A stretch of 64,000 nt of DNA, taken from the NCBI RefSeq assembly GCF_023921225.1, contig NZ_CP071527.1, positions 816,001 through 880,000 of the forward strand. Reading direction: 5' to 3'. The position numbers were made by a program, and so were the translations under genes. Below are positions 11,002 through 19,899 of this stretch, piece after piece (the stretch's first letter is position 1; each line of letters opens with the position of its first letter). The DNA comes from Legionella lytica. GTDB lineage: Bacteria; Pseudomonadota; Gammaproteobacteria; Legionellales; Legionellaceae. The notes beneath the pieces are model-generated. The model saw nothing but the letters and a program-made list of their open reading frames with translations. It did not search any database and was not told the origin of the DNA.

Positions 11002-11096
11002 TGCTCACTCCGTGACAGTTTATAATAGAAATTGATTAGTCCTAGGCTCAAAATAAAAAACAGTACGGTCACGCTAATTAATAGTAAATCGTCCAT
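10998..11096 (-). CDS. 32-aa single-helix membrane protein leading the kdp operon
   Basis: A leftward ORF from the ATG at 11096 encodes 32 aa: an acidic start (MDD), a hydrophobic stretch of about 20 residues, then a basic, polar end (YYKLSRSEQ). Its TGA overlaps the kdpF ATG in ATGA. Small unnamed single-helix proteins before kdpF occur in other proteobacteria as far as I know, but I cannot name this one. Size, position and coupling suggest it belongs with the Kdp complex or its regulation; that role is inferred. Confidence 0.7.
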   Translation of the reverse strand: MDDLLLISVTVLFFILSLGLINFYYKLSRSEQ

Positions 11097-11277
11097 AATG
11101 ATCTCTGTTATTAGGTAATTACGTCTTTTTATTATTCAAAACAATAGCATATGAATGGACATTTGACGATGTTTTTGAAGATGCTTTAAGAAGGGAGTAA
11201 TTTTTTTATCAAAATGGATTTAATTATTCATTTTTATTTTATAAAATGCCATTTTTGATTTTTTATTGAGCAATAAG

Positions 11278-12462
11278 ATGAAAAAGTACCTGACTCAGTT
11301 ACACCATGCCATGAGCATTCTTCGTCAAAGACTGACCAATGACAACATGAAAGCGCGCCTGATACTAGCAGCCAAAGTAGAAAAGGAGTTGCAGATTTTC
11401 GATGACGAATTTGGTGAGCGAGTAGCTGAGGCCCAAAAAATAGAGGCAGGACGAATTCGCGTCGCAATGGCAAAGACGAAAACCACTGATCCGATTCATG
11501 AGCAAAAAGCTGGATTATTAAAGACAATGAGCGAGGTGGGGCATTCCCTGGTTCGAATGAATTTTGATTTAAGAGTCAGCAGCTTATCCTTAAAAGAAGG
11601 TTTTAATGGTTGCACGGAACATGCAACATTGATGTTTCTTATTTTAAATAAAGAGTTTTTGTTCGATTCCGATGTATTGATTGAAAGTATTTGTGTCTAC
11701 GATAAGCTAAATCCAATGATTAACCATAATTTCTTAGTGATTAATCGACGCAGTGGCGATTACCCGTTAACTGATGTCGCCGCATGGGGGGACGATTGTC
11801 TCGTAATTGATACCTGGCTCGGTGTGATTGCTGCTCCAGGCGAAATGCCCACAGGTTCGTCTGTTTATGCTTTTCTTCAGGGAAAAGATTTTTGTACGAT
11901 GGAAGTAATATATAGTAATCGATTGGGTAGGGAGCTTTGTGTATATCCTGAAAACCATTTATTTCATAAAATTGAGCGTGATACCCAACAGGTTATGCAG
12001 GCCGAATTTAAAAAAATCATCGATAAATATATTGATGTATTAGATTTACCATGGCTTAAGTCAACCCCTACAGCGATGGCCGGTTCAAGGGCGCTATCTA
12101 GGCATGGCCTGTTTCCTTCTAGTAGCGACGCTGACTTAAAAGAACCGCATGAACAATTATATAATGAAATCAAACAACACTGTGCGGGCAAATATCAGCC
12201 GGTACTAGAGGCCGTTGAAGGTAAACAATATGCTTTGGCATTACGCAAAGTCAGTGCCATTGGTCAGATAGAACTTCTGAACATATTATTGAGCTATAAG
12301 GATTTATTAGGTTTTGATATTAATGAACCCTCAAAGAGTAATGGCAAGACTGCTTTTGACTGGGCTGCTGAGTGTGATAGCACTGAAGCCATGGCTTTAA
12401 TTGAAAAGCATGGTGGAAAAAGTGGTTTTGTCGAAAATTTATCCCCAAAAATCGGGCAATGA
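11278..12462 (+). CDS. Putative Cys-His-Asp enzyme with C-terminal ankyrin-like repeat
   Basis: 394 aa from ATG 11278; an in-frame TTG at 11266 has no ribosome site. The central region holds GCTEHATLM (C112), NHNFLVIN (H150) and IDTWLG (D178). The order and spacing match papain-like and transglutaminase-like hydrolases, including effector proteases related to YopT/RavJ or the toxin-type H-x-V ... D-x-W pattern. The C-terminus (about 330-385) has the ankyrin-like phrase GKTAFDWAAECDSTEAMALIEKHG. No signal peptide. Divergent from kdp, monocistronic. Candidate secreted effector; the reaction is not established. Confidence 0.6.
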   Translation: MKKYLTQLHHAMSILRQRLTNDNMKARLILAAKVEKELQIFDDEFGERVAEAQKIEAGRIRVAMAKTKTTDPIHEQKAGLLKTMSEVGHSLVRMNFDLRVSSLSLKEGFNGCTEHATLMFLILNKEFLFDSDVLIESICVYDKLNPMINHNFLVINRRSGDYPLTDVAAWGDDCLVIDTWLGVIAAPGEMPTGSSVYAFLQGKDFCTMEVIYSNRLGRELCVYPENHLFHKIERDTQQVMQAEFKKIIDKYIDVLDLPWLKSTPTAMAGSRALSRHGLFPSSSDADLKEPHEQLYNEIKQHCAGKYQPVLEAVEGKQYALALRKVSAIGQIELLNILLSYKDLLGFDINEPSKSNGKTAFDWAAECDSTEAMALIEKHGGKSGFVENLSPKIGQ

Positions 12463-12504
12463 TTTTAAGTTTTGAAAGTAATTATAACTCAATAGGTTAA
12501 TAAC

Positions 12505-12525
12505 AGTGGCGGTTATAACGCCACT
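12505..12525. terminator. Hairpin downstream of the Cys-His-Asp gene
   Basis: Perfect seven-base arms (AGTGGCG / CGCCACT) around a seven-base loop, 43 bp after the stop. No clear T-run follows, so it may be a weak or factor-assisted terminator. Confidence 0.4.
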
Positions 12526-12692
12526 ACTTATTGAAAGAGTTATGCCCACTTAACGCATTGCTATCAGGTAGGGCACGTTCGTCTTGGCATCGTGTTAGGG
12601 CTAGTGCCTAGTTTATTTTCCCTCAATTTATGTTATACCTTAATTAATAGACCACAAAAATTCTCTAATATGTCTCTGCGACGAGGCCACCT

Positions 12693-13745
12693 ATGAAAAG
12701 TCGTTATTGGTATTTACTGGTTTTTATCTTTCCTCTTTCCGCAATCATTGGTTTTGTGTTTAGCGGGGTTGCCAGCTATGCGACATTTTTCTTTTTTAGC
12801 ATGATACTTCCTGCTGCTGAATTTTTTTGTGGTGAGGATTATGTAAACCCCCATACCCTTGAAACGGATTCTCGTACTTACTATAGAGGGGTATTGTATG
12901 GGGTGGTTATCAGCCAGGTTATTTTAACCTTTTGGGGGGCTTATGCTGCCAGCCATAGTCAGTACTTATTTGAGGCGATTGGCTATGCGGTTGCTGTTGG
13001 TATCAATGGCGGGATTGCCTTTTGTGCAGCTCATGAATTAATTCATAAAAATAATCGTTTTGATAATTGGATGGGGAATATTGTTTTAATTTTTACGGCT
13101 ACAGGCCATGCTCCTATGGAGCATGTGTTGGTTCATCACGGTCCTTTTATTACGGGAACTCCTGCGGATCACGTACATGCTCCAGATGGGATGAATTTTT
13201 ACACTTATTATTTAAAGTCTATGGTAGGTCTACGTACCTCAGCTTTTGCTGCAGAAAAGAAATTAATGCGGCGTAAAGGGTATTCTCTATTCAGTTTGCA
13301 TAATCGCTTAGTGACATTAAATCTCGCCACATTTTTATTGGCTTTATTCTTAACCATCTTTTGGGGGTATGTGGCACTTTTTTATTTCATTGGGGTGGTG
13401 CTTGTTAGTAGTATCGTTATTCTGGGGGCCGCCTATATTCAACATTATGGATTGGAACGATTTACGTTGCCGGATGGAAGTTACGAAAAGTTTAGTGCCA
13501 TGCATTGTTGGAATTCCAATTATATTTTAACTAACTATCTCTTGTTTCAGTTACCTCGCCATTCGATACACCATCTGCGTCCAGGCCGTGATTATGAGGT
13601 TAGTGTGGATAGCCCTGAAAATCCGCAATTACCTTATGGATATTTTGTATGTAGTTTGCTCATCTTCATTCCGGGCTGGTGGCGCAAGTTGATGGAGCAA
13701 CCAGTTCAGAAAAATTTGGAGTTGCGGCGACGGGCAGTATTGTAG
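12693..13745 (+). CDS. AlkB-type membrane di-iron alkane 1-monooxygenase family protein
   Basis: 350 aa, with several membrane helices and the histidine boxes of membrane hydroxylases: HELIHK, EHVLVHH and LPRHSIHHLRPG. The last closely resembles the LQRHSDHHA box of AlkB. The family hydroxylates terminal CH3 groups of alkanes or fatty chains using a rubredoxin electron donor. No rubredoxin or rubredoxin reductase is adjacent, and the protein is about 50 residues shorter than typical AlkB, so the substrate is open. It appears to be transcribed alone. Confidence 0.88.
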   Translation: MKSRYWYLLVFIFPLSAIIGFVFSGVASYATFFFFSMILPAAEFFCGEDYVNPHTLETDSRTYYRGVLYGVVISQVILTFWGAYAASHSQYLFEAIGYAVAVGINGGIAFCAAHELIHKNNRFDNWMGNIVLIFTATGHAPMEHVLVHHGPFITGTPADHVHAPDGMNFYTYYLKSMVGLRTSAFAAEKKLMRRKGYSLFSLHNRLVTLNLATFLLALFLTIFWGYVALFYFIGVVLVSSIVILGAAYIQHYGLERFTLPDGSYEKFSAMHCWNSNYILTNYLLFQLPRHSIHHLRPGRDYEVSVDSPENPQLPYGYFVCSLLIFIPGWWRKLMEQPVQKNLELRRRAVL

Positions 13746-13761
13746 TTGGGCCCATGGCAAG

Positions 13762-14427
13762 CTAAATTTTATAGTCTTTTTTCCATTGTGCATGGGTTAG
13801 AGGATCAACTAAGGATAGATCGACATGGTCGGCAGGATTACGAATCCAATAGGCGTAATCCGCGGCAGCCAGAATATAACGATCACTAGCACTATCACCA
13901 TAAGCATAGACAGTCCCATGTTCTTGGTTATGTAGGAGCTCTCTTAATGCGAGTAGTTTTTTTTCTCCGACAAAGCTATGGTTGGCAATGTTGCCGGTTA
14001 AGAATCCTTCATCCGTTACTTCAAGTTGAGTGGCAATCATGTCATGGATTTCGATTTGTTTACCCCATGGCCTCATATAAAGATCTAAAGAGCGGGTAAT
14101 AATGATGTTACGATGCCCTTGTTCTTTATGCCACACCAGTCGTTGTACAATTTTTTCATAAAGATGATTGGGGATTATTTCTTTGGAAAACTCATCAGCA
14201 ATCTGGGTTAGCTCTTCCAGTTTTCGCCCTTTAAAGACGGAGTGGACCATTTTATTTAGCGCGTATTCATCACTGAGTCTTGATAAAAAAAGTAAGCTCC
14301 AGAATGCGTTACGGAAAATGAATTGGCAATAACCCATATTGCCTAGTAAATAACGAAAAAATCTAAGGCCACAAACCCCGTTGCTGAGCGTGCCATCAAA
14401 GTCAAAAACAGCTATAGGTTGTTGCAT
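13762..14427 (-). CDS. HAD-superfamily (subclass IB) phosphatase
   Basis: 221 aa. Motif I FDFDGTLSNG at the N-terminus, motif II IIITRSLDLY and motif III AYGDSASDRYIL define a SerB/CicA-like HAD-IB hydrolase. The frame is open to 14466, but an AGGGGA ribosome site lies directly upstream of the ATG at 14427, and that start puts motif I at residue 6, so the shorter form is chosen. It begins eight bp after the dgkA stop and is probably co-transcribed, suggesting a phospholipid or head-group phosphatase role, which is inferred. Possible substrates are phosphatidylglycerophosphate or a phosphomonoester. Confidence 0.85.
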   Translation of the reverse strand: MQQPIAVFDFDGTLSNGVCGLRFFRYLLGNMGYCQFIFRNAFWSLLFLSRLSDEYALNKMVHSVFKGRKLEELTQIADEFSKEIIPNHLYEKIVQRLVWHKEQGHRNIIITRSLDLYMRPWGKQIEIHDMIATQLEVTDEGFLTGNIANHSFVGEKKLLALRELLHNQEHGTVYAYGDSASDRYILAAADYAYWIRNPADHVDLSLVDPLTHAQWKKDYKI

Positions 14428-14435
14428 AAAATCCC

Positions 14436-14804
14436 CTAACTGTGCGGGAGCATAATAATAAGCCATACTATAAGTGCATTGAGTATTGCCAGCATGACGG
14501 CGGCAGAACCAATATCTTTCGCTTTCTTGGTTAATTCATGCCAACTTCGATCAATACGATTTAATGCAGTTTCTACGGCGGAATTGAGTAGCTCAACTAT
14601 AGGAACTAATAAAAAAGAGCTGATTAAGGCTATACGTTCCAATGCTGAATCTCCTATCCAAAAGGCGGCAGGCAAGGCAATAAAGCTTGTATAAACTTCT
14701 AAGCGGAATGCAAACTCCTCTTTGAATGCAACTTTTAATCCGTCTAACGAATAAAATGTTGCTCTTTTAATTTGCAACCCTACTTTTGCCAGAAACTTTA
14801 GCAT
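14436..14804 (-). CDS. dgkA: Diacylglycerol kinase DgkA
   Basis: 122 aa with three membrane helices, the size of prokaryotic DAGK. The active-site helix ELLNSAVETALNRI is conserved, as is the amphipathic N-terminal part with F-R-LEV. The enzyme phosphorylates diacylglycerol to phosphatidic acid in the inner membrane. The HAD phosphatase gene follows immediately on the same strand. Confidence 0.95.
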   Translation of the reverse strand: MLKFLAKVGLQIKRATFYSLDGLKVAFKEEFAFRLEVYTSFIALPAAFWIGDSALERIALISSFLLVPIVELLNSAVETALNRIDRSWHELTKKAKDIGSAAVMLAILNALIVWLIIMLPHS

Positions 14805-15052
14805 TCAATGTACCTTTAAAAAATAAACCTAGTTTGACCTGAATCCTTGCTTAATTCTGGACCAGACCCTTGTTTTTTTCAAATTGCTAACCAATAGAAA
14901 ATTGCCAATCATCTTGATTATTCAATCTATTTTCCTTCTTTATGCTAGCCCGTTTTTGACAAACTATTTATCGTTTGCTAGCTTTTTAATAAGATCAGCA
15001 GAGCTATTAAACCGTGGTTGTAACCATTTATTGTTCTCCGAGGGATCGATGT

Positions 15053-16909
15053 ATGAGCAGCCGTTACAGTAGCTTAGTCAGCTTATTAGAAGCAAAAGCG
15101 CAGTCAAAACCTGATTTTCCTCTGTATACTTTTCTAAGCAGAAACACGGACGAAAACAGGATTCTAACGCTTGAGGCCTTAGCAGAACAAGCAAGAAAAA
15201 TAGCAATCCTCTTACAAAAGAGCACTCATCCCGGTGAACGCGTTATTATTATCTATCCCCCGGGGCTGGAATTAATTGCTGCATTTTTTGGTTGTTTGTA
15301 TGCAGGTGTCATCGCGATCCCGGTTTATCCGCCCCATACTAAAGCGTTGGTGACTAAACTGCACCATATTATGCAAAACTCTGGGGCCAGAGTTGCCTTA
15401 ACTACAGACGAGATTTTATGCAAAATTAAAAAGTTAAGGCTAGTAAAATTATTAAATAAAACACCCATTCTCGGCAAAATGGTCAATCATCTTGCCGGTC
15501 CATCTTTTGAACGGCATAGTCAATTGCTGGGCTGGGATTTTGAAAAAATGCATTTTCTTGTGACTGACTATTTATCAGATTATTCAGCTGATGGTTGGAG
15601 TAAGCCATTAATTGCTACAGATTCGCTTGCTTTTTTACAATATACCTCTGGGTCTACGGGAAAACCCAAAGGAGTAATGGTTAGTCATGGAAATTTATTA
15701 AATAACTTAGCGGTAATGCAATTGCGGAATCGCTCATCTGAAGATGATATTTGTGTCTCATGGTTGCCACCGTACCATGATATGGGGCTTATTGCTGGAA
15801 TTTTGCAACCTCTTTTTACTGGCTATCCAGTAAAGTTAATGGCACCCATATCTTTTTTACAGCGTCCGGCCGCTTGGTTAGAAGCAATGTCCCACTTTAG
15901 AGGAACAATTACCGGAGCACCTAATTTTGCTTATGATTTATGCATCGATAAGATTACCGATGATGAAAAAAGTCATTTGGATTTAAGTTGCTGGAGAATA
16001 GCTGCCACAGGCTCTGAACCGATTCGTTGTTCAACTATAGAAAAGTTCACCCATCTTTTTAAAGGCTGTGGCTTCCCAGCAGATGCTTTTTATCCTTGTT
16101 ATGGTTTGGCAGAGTCCACATTAATGGTCACGGCGATAGCTCCTAACGAAGGAGTCCAAAGCCAGTTAGTCGATAATAAAGCTTTGAGTTTAGGGCAGGT
16201 GCGTTATTGTGATGCAAGCTATCCCCACGCGCGCCGTTTGGTAAATTGTGGAAAGCCGGCGGATGATTTTCATGTCATGATTGTTAATCCTGAAACTTTA
16301 CAGGTATGTACTGAGCGGAAAGTTGGGGAAATATGGGTGACCAGTAAAAGTGTTACTCAGGGCTATTGGCAATTACCTAATGAATCAAAATATTGTTTTC
16401 ATGCAAGAATTCCGGGGGATGAGCGTACTTTTCTGCGAACAGGTGATTTGGGATATTTGGCAGAAGAAGCCTTGTATGTTACTGGGCGGCTTAAGGATAT
16501 GATTATTATTCGTGGTTGTAATTATTATCCTCATGATTTGGAGGATACGATTAATGGCTGCCATCCTAAGGTGCGGGTGAATTGTTGCGCCATTTTTTCT
16601 GTGGAGGAGAATGAACGGGAATATTTAGTCATCGTTCAGGAAGTAAAGCAGCATATAGAGGCTGAGGTGGCCAGAGAGATTATTAAAATAATCCGCAATA
16701 GAATTTTAAAAGAGTATGGGATTACTGCCGATATTGTGGTGCTTGCAGCACACAAAGCAGTTCCTAAAACAACCAGTGGCAAAATTCAGCGTTTATTATG
16801 TAGGAAAAATTATTTGGAAGGTTCATTAGAAATTTTCTATATTGATAGTATCCATGATTCAAGTTCTATATCGAAAATACTGAAAAATGTTCGATTTTGT
16901 GTACTGTGA
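15053..16909 (+). CDS. Fatty-acyl-AMP ligase (FAAL)
   Basis: 618 aa. The adenylate-forming motif YTSGSTGKPKGV is intact, as are VSWLPPYHDMGLI, GAPNFAYDL, YGLAESTL and TGDLGYL, all typical of FAALs. FAALs make acyl-adenylates and pass them to acyl carrier proteins rather than CoA. GAGGGA lies eight bases before the ATG at 15053; the longer frame from 15014 lacks such a site. The partner carrier is probably the ACP domain of the next gene, about 40 bp downstream. The substrate chain length is unknown. Confidence 0.93.
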   Translation: MSSRYSSLVSLLEAKAQSKPDFPLYTFLSRNTDENRILTLEALAEQARKIAILLQKSTHPGERVIIIYPPGLELIAAFFGCLYAGVIAIPVYPPHTKALVTKLHHIMQNSGARVALTTDEILCKIKKLRLVKLLNKTPILGKMVNHLAGPSFERHSQLLGWDFEKMHFLVTDYLSDYSADGWSKPLIATDSLAFLQYTSGSTGKPKGVMVSHGNLLNNLAVMQLRNRSSEDDICVSWLPPYHDMGLIAGILQPLFTGYPVKLMAPISFLQRPAAWLEAMSHFRGTITGAPNFAYDLCIDKITDDEKSHLDLSCWRIAATGSEPIRCSTIEKFTHLFKGCGFPADAFYPCYGLAESTLMVTAIAPNEGVQSQLVDNKALSLGQVRYCDASYPHARRLVNCGKPADDFHVMIVNPETLQVCTERKVGEIWVTSKSVTQGYWQLPNESKYCFHARIPGDERTFLRTGDLGYLAEEALYVTGRLKDMIIIRGCNYYPHDLEDTINGCHPKVRVNCCAIFSVEENEREYLVIVQEVKQHIEAEVAREIIKIIRNRILKEYGITADIVVLAAHKAVPKTTSGKIQRLLCRKNYLEGSLEIFYIDSIHDSSSISKILKNVRFCVL

Positions 16910-16951
16910 GGGGTGGGGAATTGTGTATTAATCCATCACAAGGAGGGGATG

Positions 16952-17923
16952 ATGTTGGCGTTACGACAAAAAGTGCCCCAAAAACAAGAGATTCAGCAAG
17001 GTTTGCTGCCTCTCCTTCATCGCTTGCATCGGGTTGATTCCTCATCTGCTCTGTTGGGTTTAGATTCTTTGGCAAAAATTGAATTGCTAACGGCGATTGA
17101 AAAAAAATTTGGCATTCGTTTAGAGGATCATGAAATTGCTGCGGCAAATACTCTAGATGATTTAACGGAAACTATAGTAGCTAAGCAAAAGCAGTACAAA
17201 CATTCTGCTGCCTCGATAATTGATCCGATAACACATACCCAAATTTCTTTTAAAGCATCGCAAATGCGCAGCACAGTGCATCGACACATGGCAGGGTTTG
17301 TTCGTAAGCGCTTTGGTATTGAGGCTCTTGGGGACGAATTTTTACCCTCAGATGGCCCCTTTATTATCGCGGCAAATCATAGCAGTCATTTAGATAACCT
17401 GGCATTGATGGCGGCGGCGGGAGGTACTTTTAATAATTATGTCTTATTGGCCGCCAAAGATTATTTTTATGAACGTCGCTCATGGGCTCTTTTTTTACTG
17501 AAAAAGCTATTTAATCTGATTCCTTTTGATAGAAGTTCCGAACCATCAGCAATGTTAAATAATATCAATAGGTGTAAGGCGGCAATTAATGCCGATAAAA
17601 TTTTAATTATTTTTCCCGAAGCAACACGCTCTTTAAATGGTGAAATCCAAGTGTTTAAAGGTGGTTGTGCGATGTTGGCTTGGGAATTACAAATTCCTAT
17701 CGTTCCTGCGTATATTAAAGGCGCGTATGAATGTTTACCTAAAGGAAAAACCTGGCCTAAGAAAGGAAAAATTACGGTCAGTTTTGGCCCGCCAATCGTC
17801 ATGAGAAATTATGTATCTAGTGTATCTGAGCTAAACTGTCAACTATATAAAATGATTACGCAAGAGCTTGAACAGCAGATCAAAAAGTTGGGAAATGATC
17901 TGTACGTTAAGGAGCAACCATAA
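16952..17923 (+). CDS. Acyl carrier protein-PlsC-type acyltransferase fusion
   Basis: 323 aa. Residues 1-80 form an ACP domain with phosphopantetheine site GLDSL (S39). Residues 100-310 form a lysophospholipid-type acyltransferase with NHSSHLD (H143, D148) and FPEATRS (about 221-227). An AAGGAGG site with five-base spacing selects the second of two tandem ATGs; the ORF itself is open from 16913. The fusion implies that an acyl chain loaded by the upstream FAAL is transferred straight to a lipid-like acceptor. Acceptor and acyl group are inferred, not seen. The stop overlaps the next start by one base. Confidence 0.9.
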   Translation: MLALRQKVPQKQEIQQGLLPLLHRLHRVDSSSALLGLDSLAKIELLTAIEKKFGIRLEDHEIAAANTLDDLTETIVAKQKQYKHSAASIIDPITHTQISFKASQMRSTVHRHMAGFVRKRFGIEALGDEFLPSDGPFIIAANHSSHLDNLALMAAAGGTFNNYVLLAAKDYFYERRSWALFLLKKLFNLIPFDRSSEPSAMLNNINRCKAAINADKILIIFPEATRSLNGEIQVFKGGCAMLAWELQIPIVPAYIKGAYECLPKGKTWPKKGKITVSFGPPIVMRNYVSSVSELNCQLYKMITQELEQQIKKLGNDLYVKEQP

Positions 17924-18885
17924 TGAGAATCGCAGAATTAATTTCTATACCAAGTGATGAATCCGAGGTTCATTTTGAGAAAAAAGAACATGATTTTGCT
18001 CTATTGGAGATGCAAGGGTTACGCCCAGCCCAAGAGGATGCCGCGGTAGCTTATTGGTACACCGCAGGCTCTTTTAATGAATTAACCGCGCAGGATATTG
18101 GCCATCGTTTATGGACCAGTTATAAATTGATTAATCAGCATTGTCTCAAGCCGGGGTTTGGCGGATCTACCGCATCGACCACCGTTTATGATGGGAAAGG
18201 TAATTTAATTACAGCCACGTTAGGGGATTCAGTAGTTTTTGCTGTGGTTTATTTTCCCAATGGACATGTGGCTTCAGTCGTGCGGTTAAATAGTGTTATT
18301 CATCATCCTGATCTCGATCAAGAGCGGTTGATCCAAGTGCGAGGTCTTGTAAAAAATGGACGCCTGTTGGGTCGATATGGTTCTTTGGCTCTATCAAGGG
18401 CGTTAGGGGATTATGATTTTATCGAGTCTGGAGTTTGTGACGATGCGCATATTGATATAACACCAAGCGATTTTACCCATGCTTCTGGGATGAAAACCCA
18501 AATTATTACTACTTGTGATGGGTTTACGGAGCCTGTTCTTGGCCAAGCGAAAGAAAATCAGGAGCAATGGTTTTGGCAGCAGTTGCGGGCTATTGATAAT
18601 CCAGGCCTACATTCGGAATCTGAGTTGGCGCAGTTGCTTGCTTATAAGGCATTTCATGCTGGCTCAAGGGATAATATTTCTGTTTCAGTGCAGGTTTTAG
18701 TAAAAAATAAACCTTTTTTAGTTGGCATTTATGATGGGCACGGGGGGAACTCAACCTCGACGTATATTGCGAACAGCATTGGTACGGTATTTGAGCAACA
18801 ATGCAGTTTGCATGCACAAGCCTATGCAGAACAATCATTAAGTGTTGATCAGAGTTGGTCGATTTATTCTCGAGATAATAATTAA
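17923..18885 (+). CDS. PP2C-family Ser/Thr phosphatase with relocated DGHGG motif
   Basis: 320 aa. PP2C metal-site motifs are recognisable but out of order: RPAQED at 34-39, GGSTAS at 80-85, LGDS at 100-103, SRALGD at 158-163, TCDG at 197-200, SRDN at 248-251, and then DGHGG at 271-275 followed by a helix. Canonical PP2C places DGHGG between the first motif and GSTA. All metal-binding aspartates appear present, so activity is plausible if the fold tolerates the move. The start overlaps the preceding stop (TAATG), making it the third gene of the FAAL operon. Confidence 0.8.
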   Translation: MRIAELISIPSDESEVHFEKKEHDFALLEMQGLRPAQEDAAVAYWYTAGSFNELTAQDIGHRLWTSYKLINQHCLKPGFGGSTASTTVYDGKGNLITATLGDSVVFAVVYFPNGHVASVVRLNSVIHHPDLDQERLIQVRGLVKNGRLLGRYGSLALSRALGDYDFIESGVCDDAHIDITPSDFTHASGMKTQIITTCDGFTEPVLGQAKENQEQWFWQQLRAIDNPGLHSESELAQLLAYKAFHAGSRDNISVSVQVLVKNKPFLVGIYDGHGGNSTSTYIANSIGTVFEQQCSLHAQAYAEQSLSVDQSWSIYSRDNN

Positions 18886-19005
18886 CCAAATAGATAGATA
18901 CCGTCATATGTTTTCAGATTTTTTTATCAAATTTATTTGTTTTTACTGCCTTACTAACTATAGTTAAAGATAGGAAAACACTAGAAATACTATAGGAGAG
19001 CTATT

Positions 19006-19248
19006 ATGGATAATACAAAGCGTAGTGAGAAATCGCATGTTTCTGAAGCGGCTAGTGAATTGTTAAATGAAGGAAAAAAATGGGCTAATGAGGTGCGTGA
19101 AGAGGGTATAAATCGTGCCTGCCAAGCAGAAGAGAGCCTTAAAGAATGCTCTGATCAACTAATGAAAAAAATACAACAAAATCCATTGTCCTCTGTCTTA
19201 ATTGCTGGCGGAATAGGCTTTTTATTATCTAAGATTTTGAGAAAATAA
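19006..19248 (+). CDS. YqjD/ElaB-type DUF883 membrane protein
   Basis: 80 aa. A charged, helical N-terminal two-thirds is followed by the typical DUF883 tail: QNPLSSVLIAGGIGFLLSKIL, a single C-terminal helix preceded by NPL. Such proteins tether to the inner membrane and in E. coli bind ribosomes in stationary phase. GGAGAG precedes the ATG. The stop shares a base with the next start (TAATG), as in the yqjDEK arrangement. Confidence 0.85.
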   Translation: MDNTKRSEKSHVSEAASELLNEGKKWANEVREEGINRACQAEESLKECSDQLMKKIQQNPLSSVLIAGGIGFLLSKILRK

Positions 19249-19688
19249 TGGAAGCCTTAAAGCAGGTAGAAGAACTTGTTTCTACAAGGATCCATCTTGT
19301 AAAAACGATATTTTCAGTGATGCGTTTAGAGGCGCGACTGGCGGGGCTAAGTGTGTTTCCGCTGGTATTGAATATCTGCCTGCTGCTCATTGTTTTAATG
19401 ACTTTTTGGATAGGCATTTCATTATTACTTGGGTATGAGTTTTTTGTAATTTCTAATAATTTTTTACTCTCGCTGGTATTAGTTGTTCTATTTAATCTGG
19501 GGGTATTACTTGGCTTAGCTAAGTACCTTACTTTTAATCTGAAAAATATGAGCTTTGAAAAAACCCGATCCTATTTTTCCCAAAATAAGAGTATGGATGA
19601 TGAGCAATTCAAGGAAGCAGTTACGAGCGCAAATAACCGCAATGGACAAGATGGTACATCTACAACGAACTCTTGTGGCACAGAATAA
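19248..19688 (+). CDS. YqjE-like phage-holin-family membrane protein
   Basis: 146 aa with two strongly hydrophobic helices around residues 40-100, an amphipathic N-terminus and a polar C-terminus rich in Asn, Thr and Gln. Size, topology and place after a DUF883 gene fit YqjE (DUF1469). Its start overlaps the previous stop. Function unknown in the family; membrane partner of YqjD is inferred. Confidence 0.7.
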   Translation: MEALKQVEELVSTRIHLVKTIFSVMRLEARLAGLSVFPLVLNICLLLIVLMTFWIGISLLLGYEFFVISNNFLLSLVLVVLFNLGVLLGLAKYLTFNLKNMSFEKTRSYFSQNKSMDDEQFKEAVTSANNRNGQDGTSTTNSCGTE

Positions 19689-19899
19689 GCGATATTTGGG
19701 ATTACATCGGATAAATTATACGGTTGTTTTGGTGATTACTGTATTAGTACCTTGTATGTGGCTGGGTTGGAAGCTTAGTGAAGAAAAATGGTTTGACAGA
19801 ATAACCGCGCAGCTTGCGGAGTTGCTTACTTTAACGTTCTTCACCTATTTTCGTAAACAATTGATGAACTTGTTGATGCCCGACCAAATAGATCAATAA
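19597..19899 (+). CDS. YqjK-like small membrane protein
   Basis: About 100 aa from the ATG pair at 19597/19600, overlapping the end of the yqjE-like gene in another frame by about 90 bp. A basic helix (SRKQLRAQITAMDK, LQRTLVAQNKRYL) is followed by one membrane helix and a second hydrophobic stretch, the pattern of YqjK. The start is uncertain: the frame opens at 19555 and an internal ATG at 19642 would reduce the overlap. Identification rests on topology and gene order more than on residues. Confidence 0.6.
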   Translation: MMSNSRKQLRAQITAMDKMVHLQRTLVAQNKRYLGLHRINYTVVLVITVLVPCMWLGWKLSEEKWFDRITAQLAELLTLTFFTYFRKQLMNLLMPDQIDQ

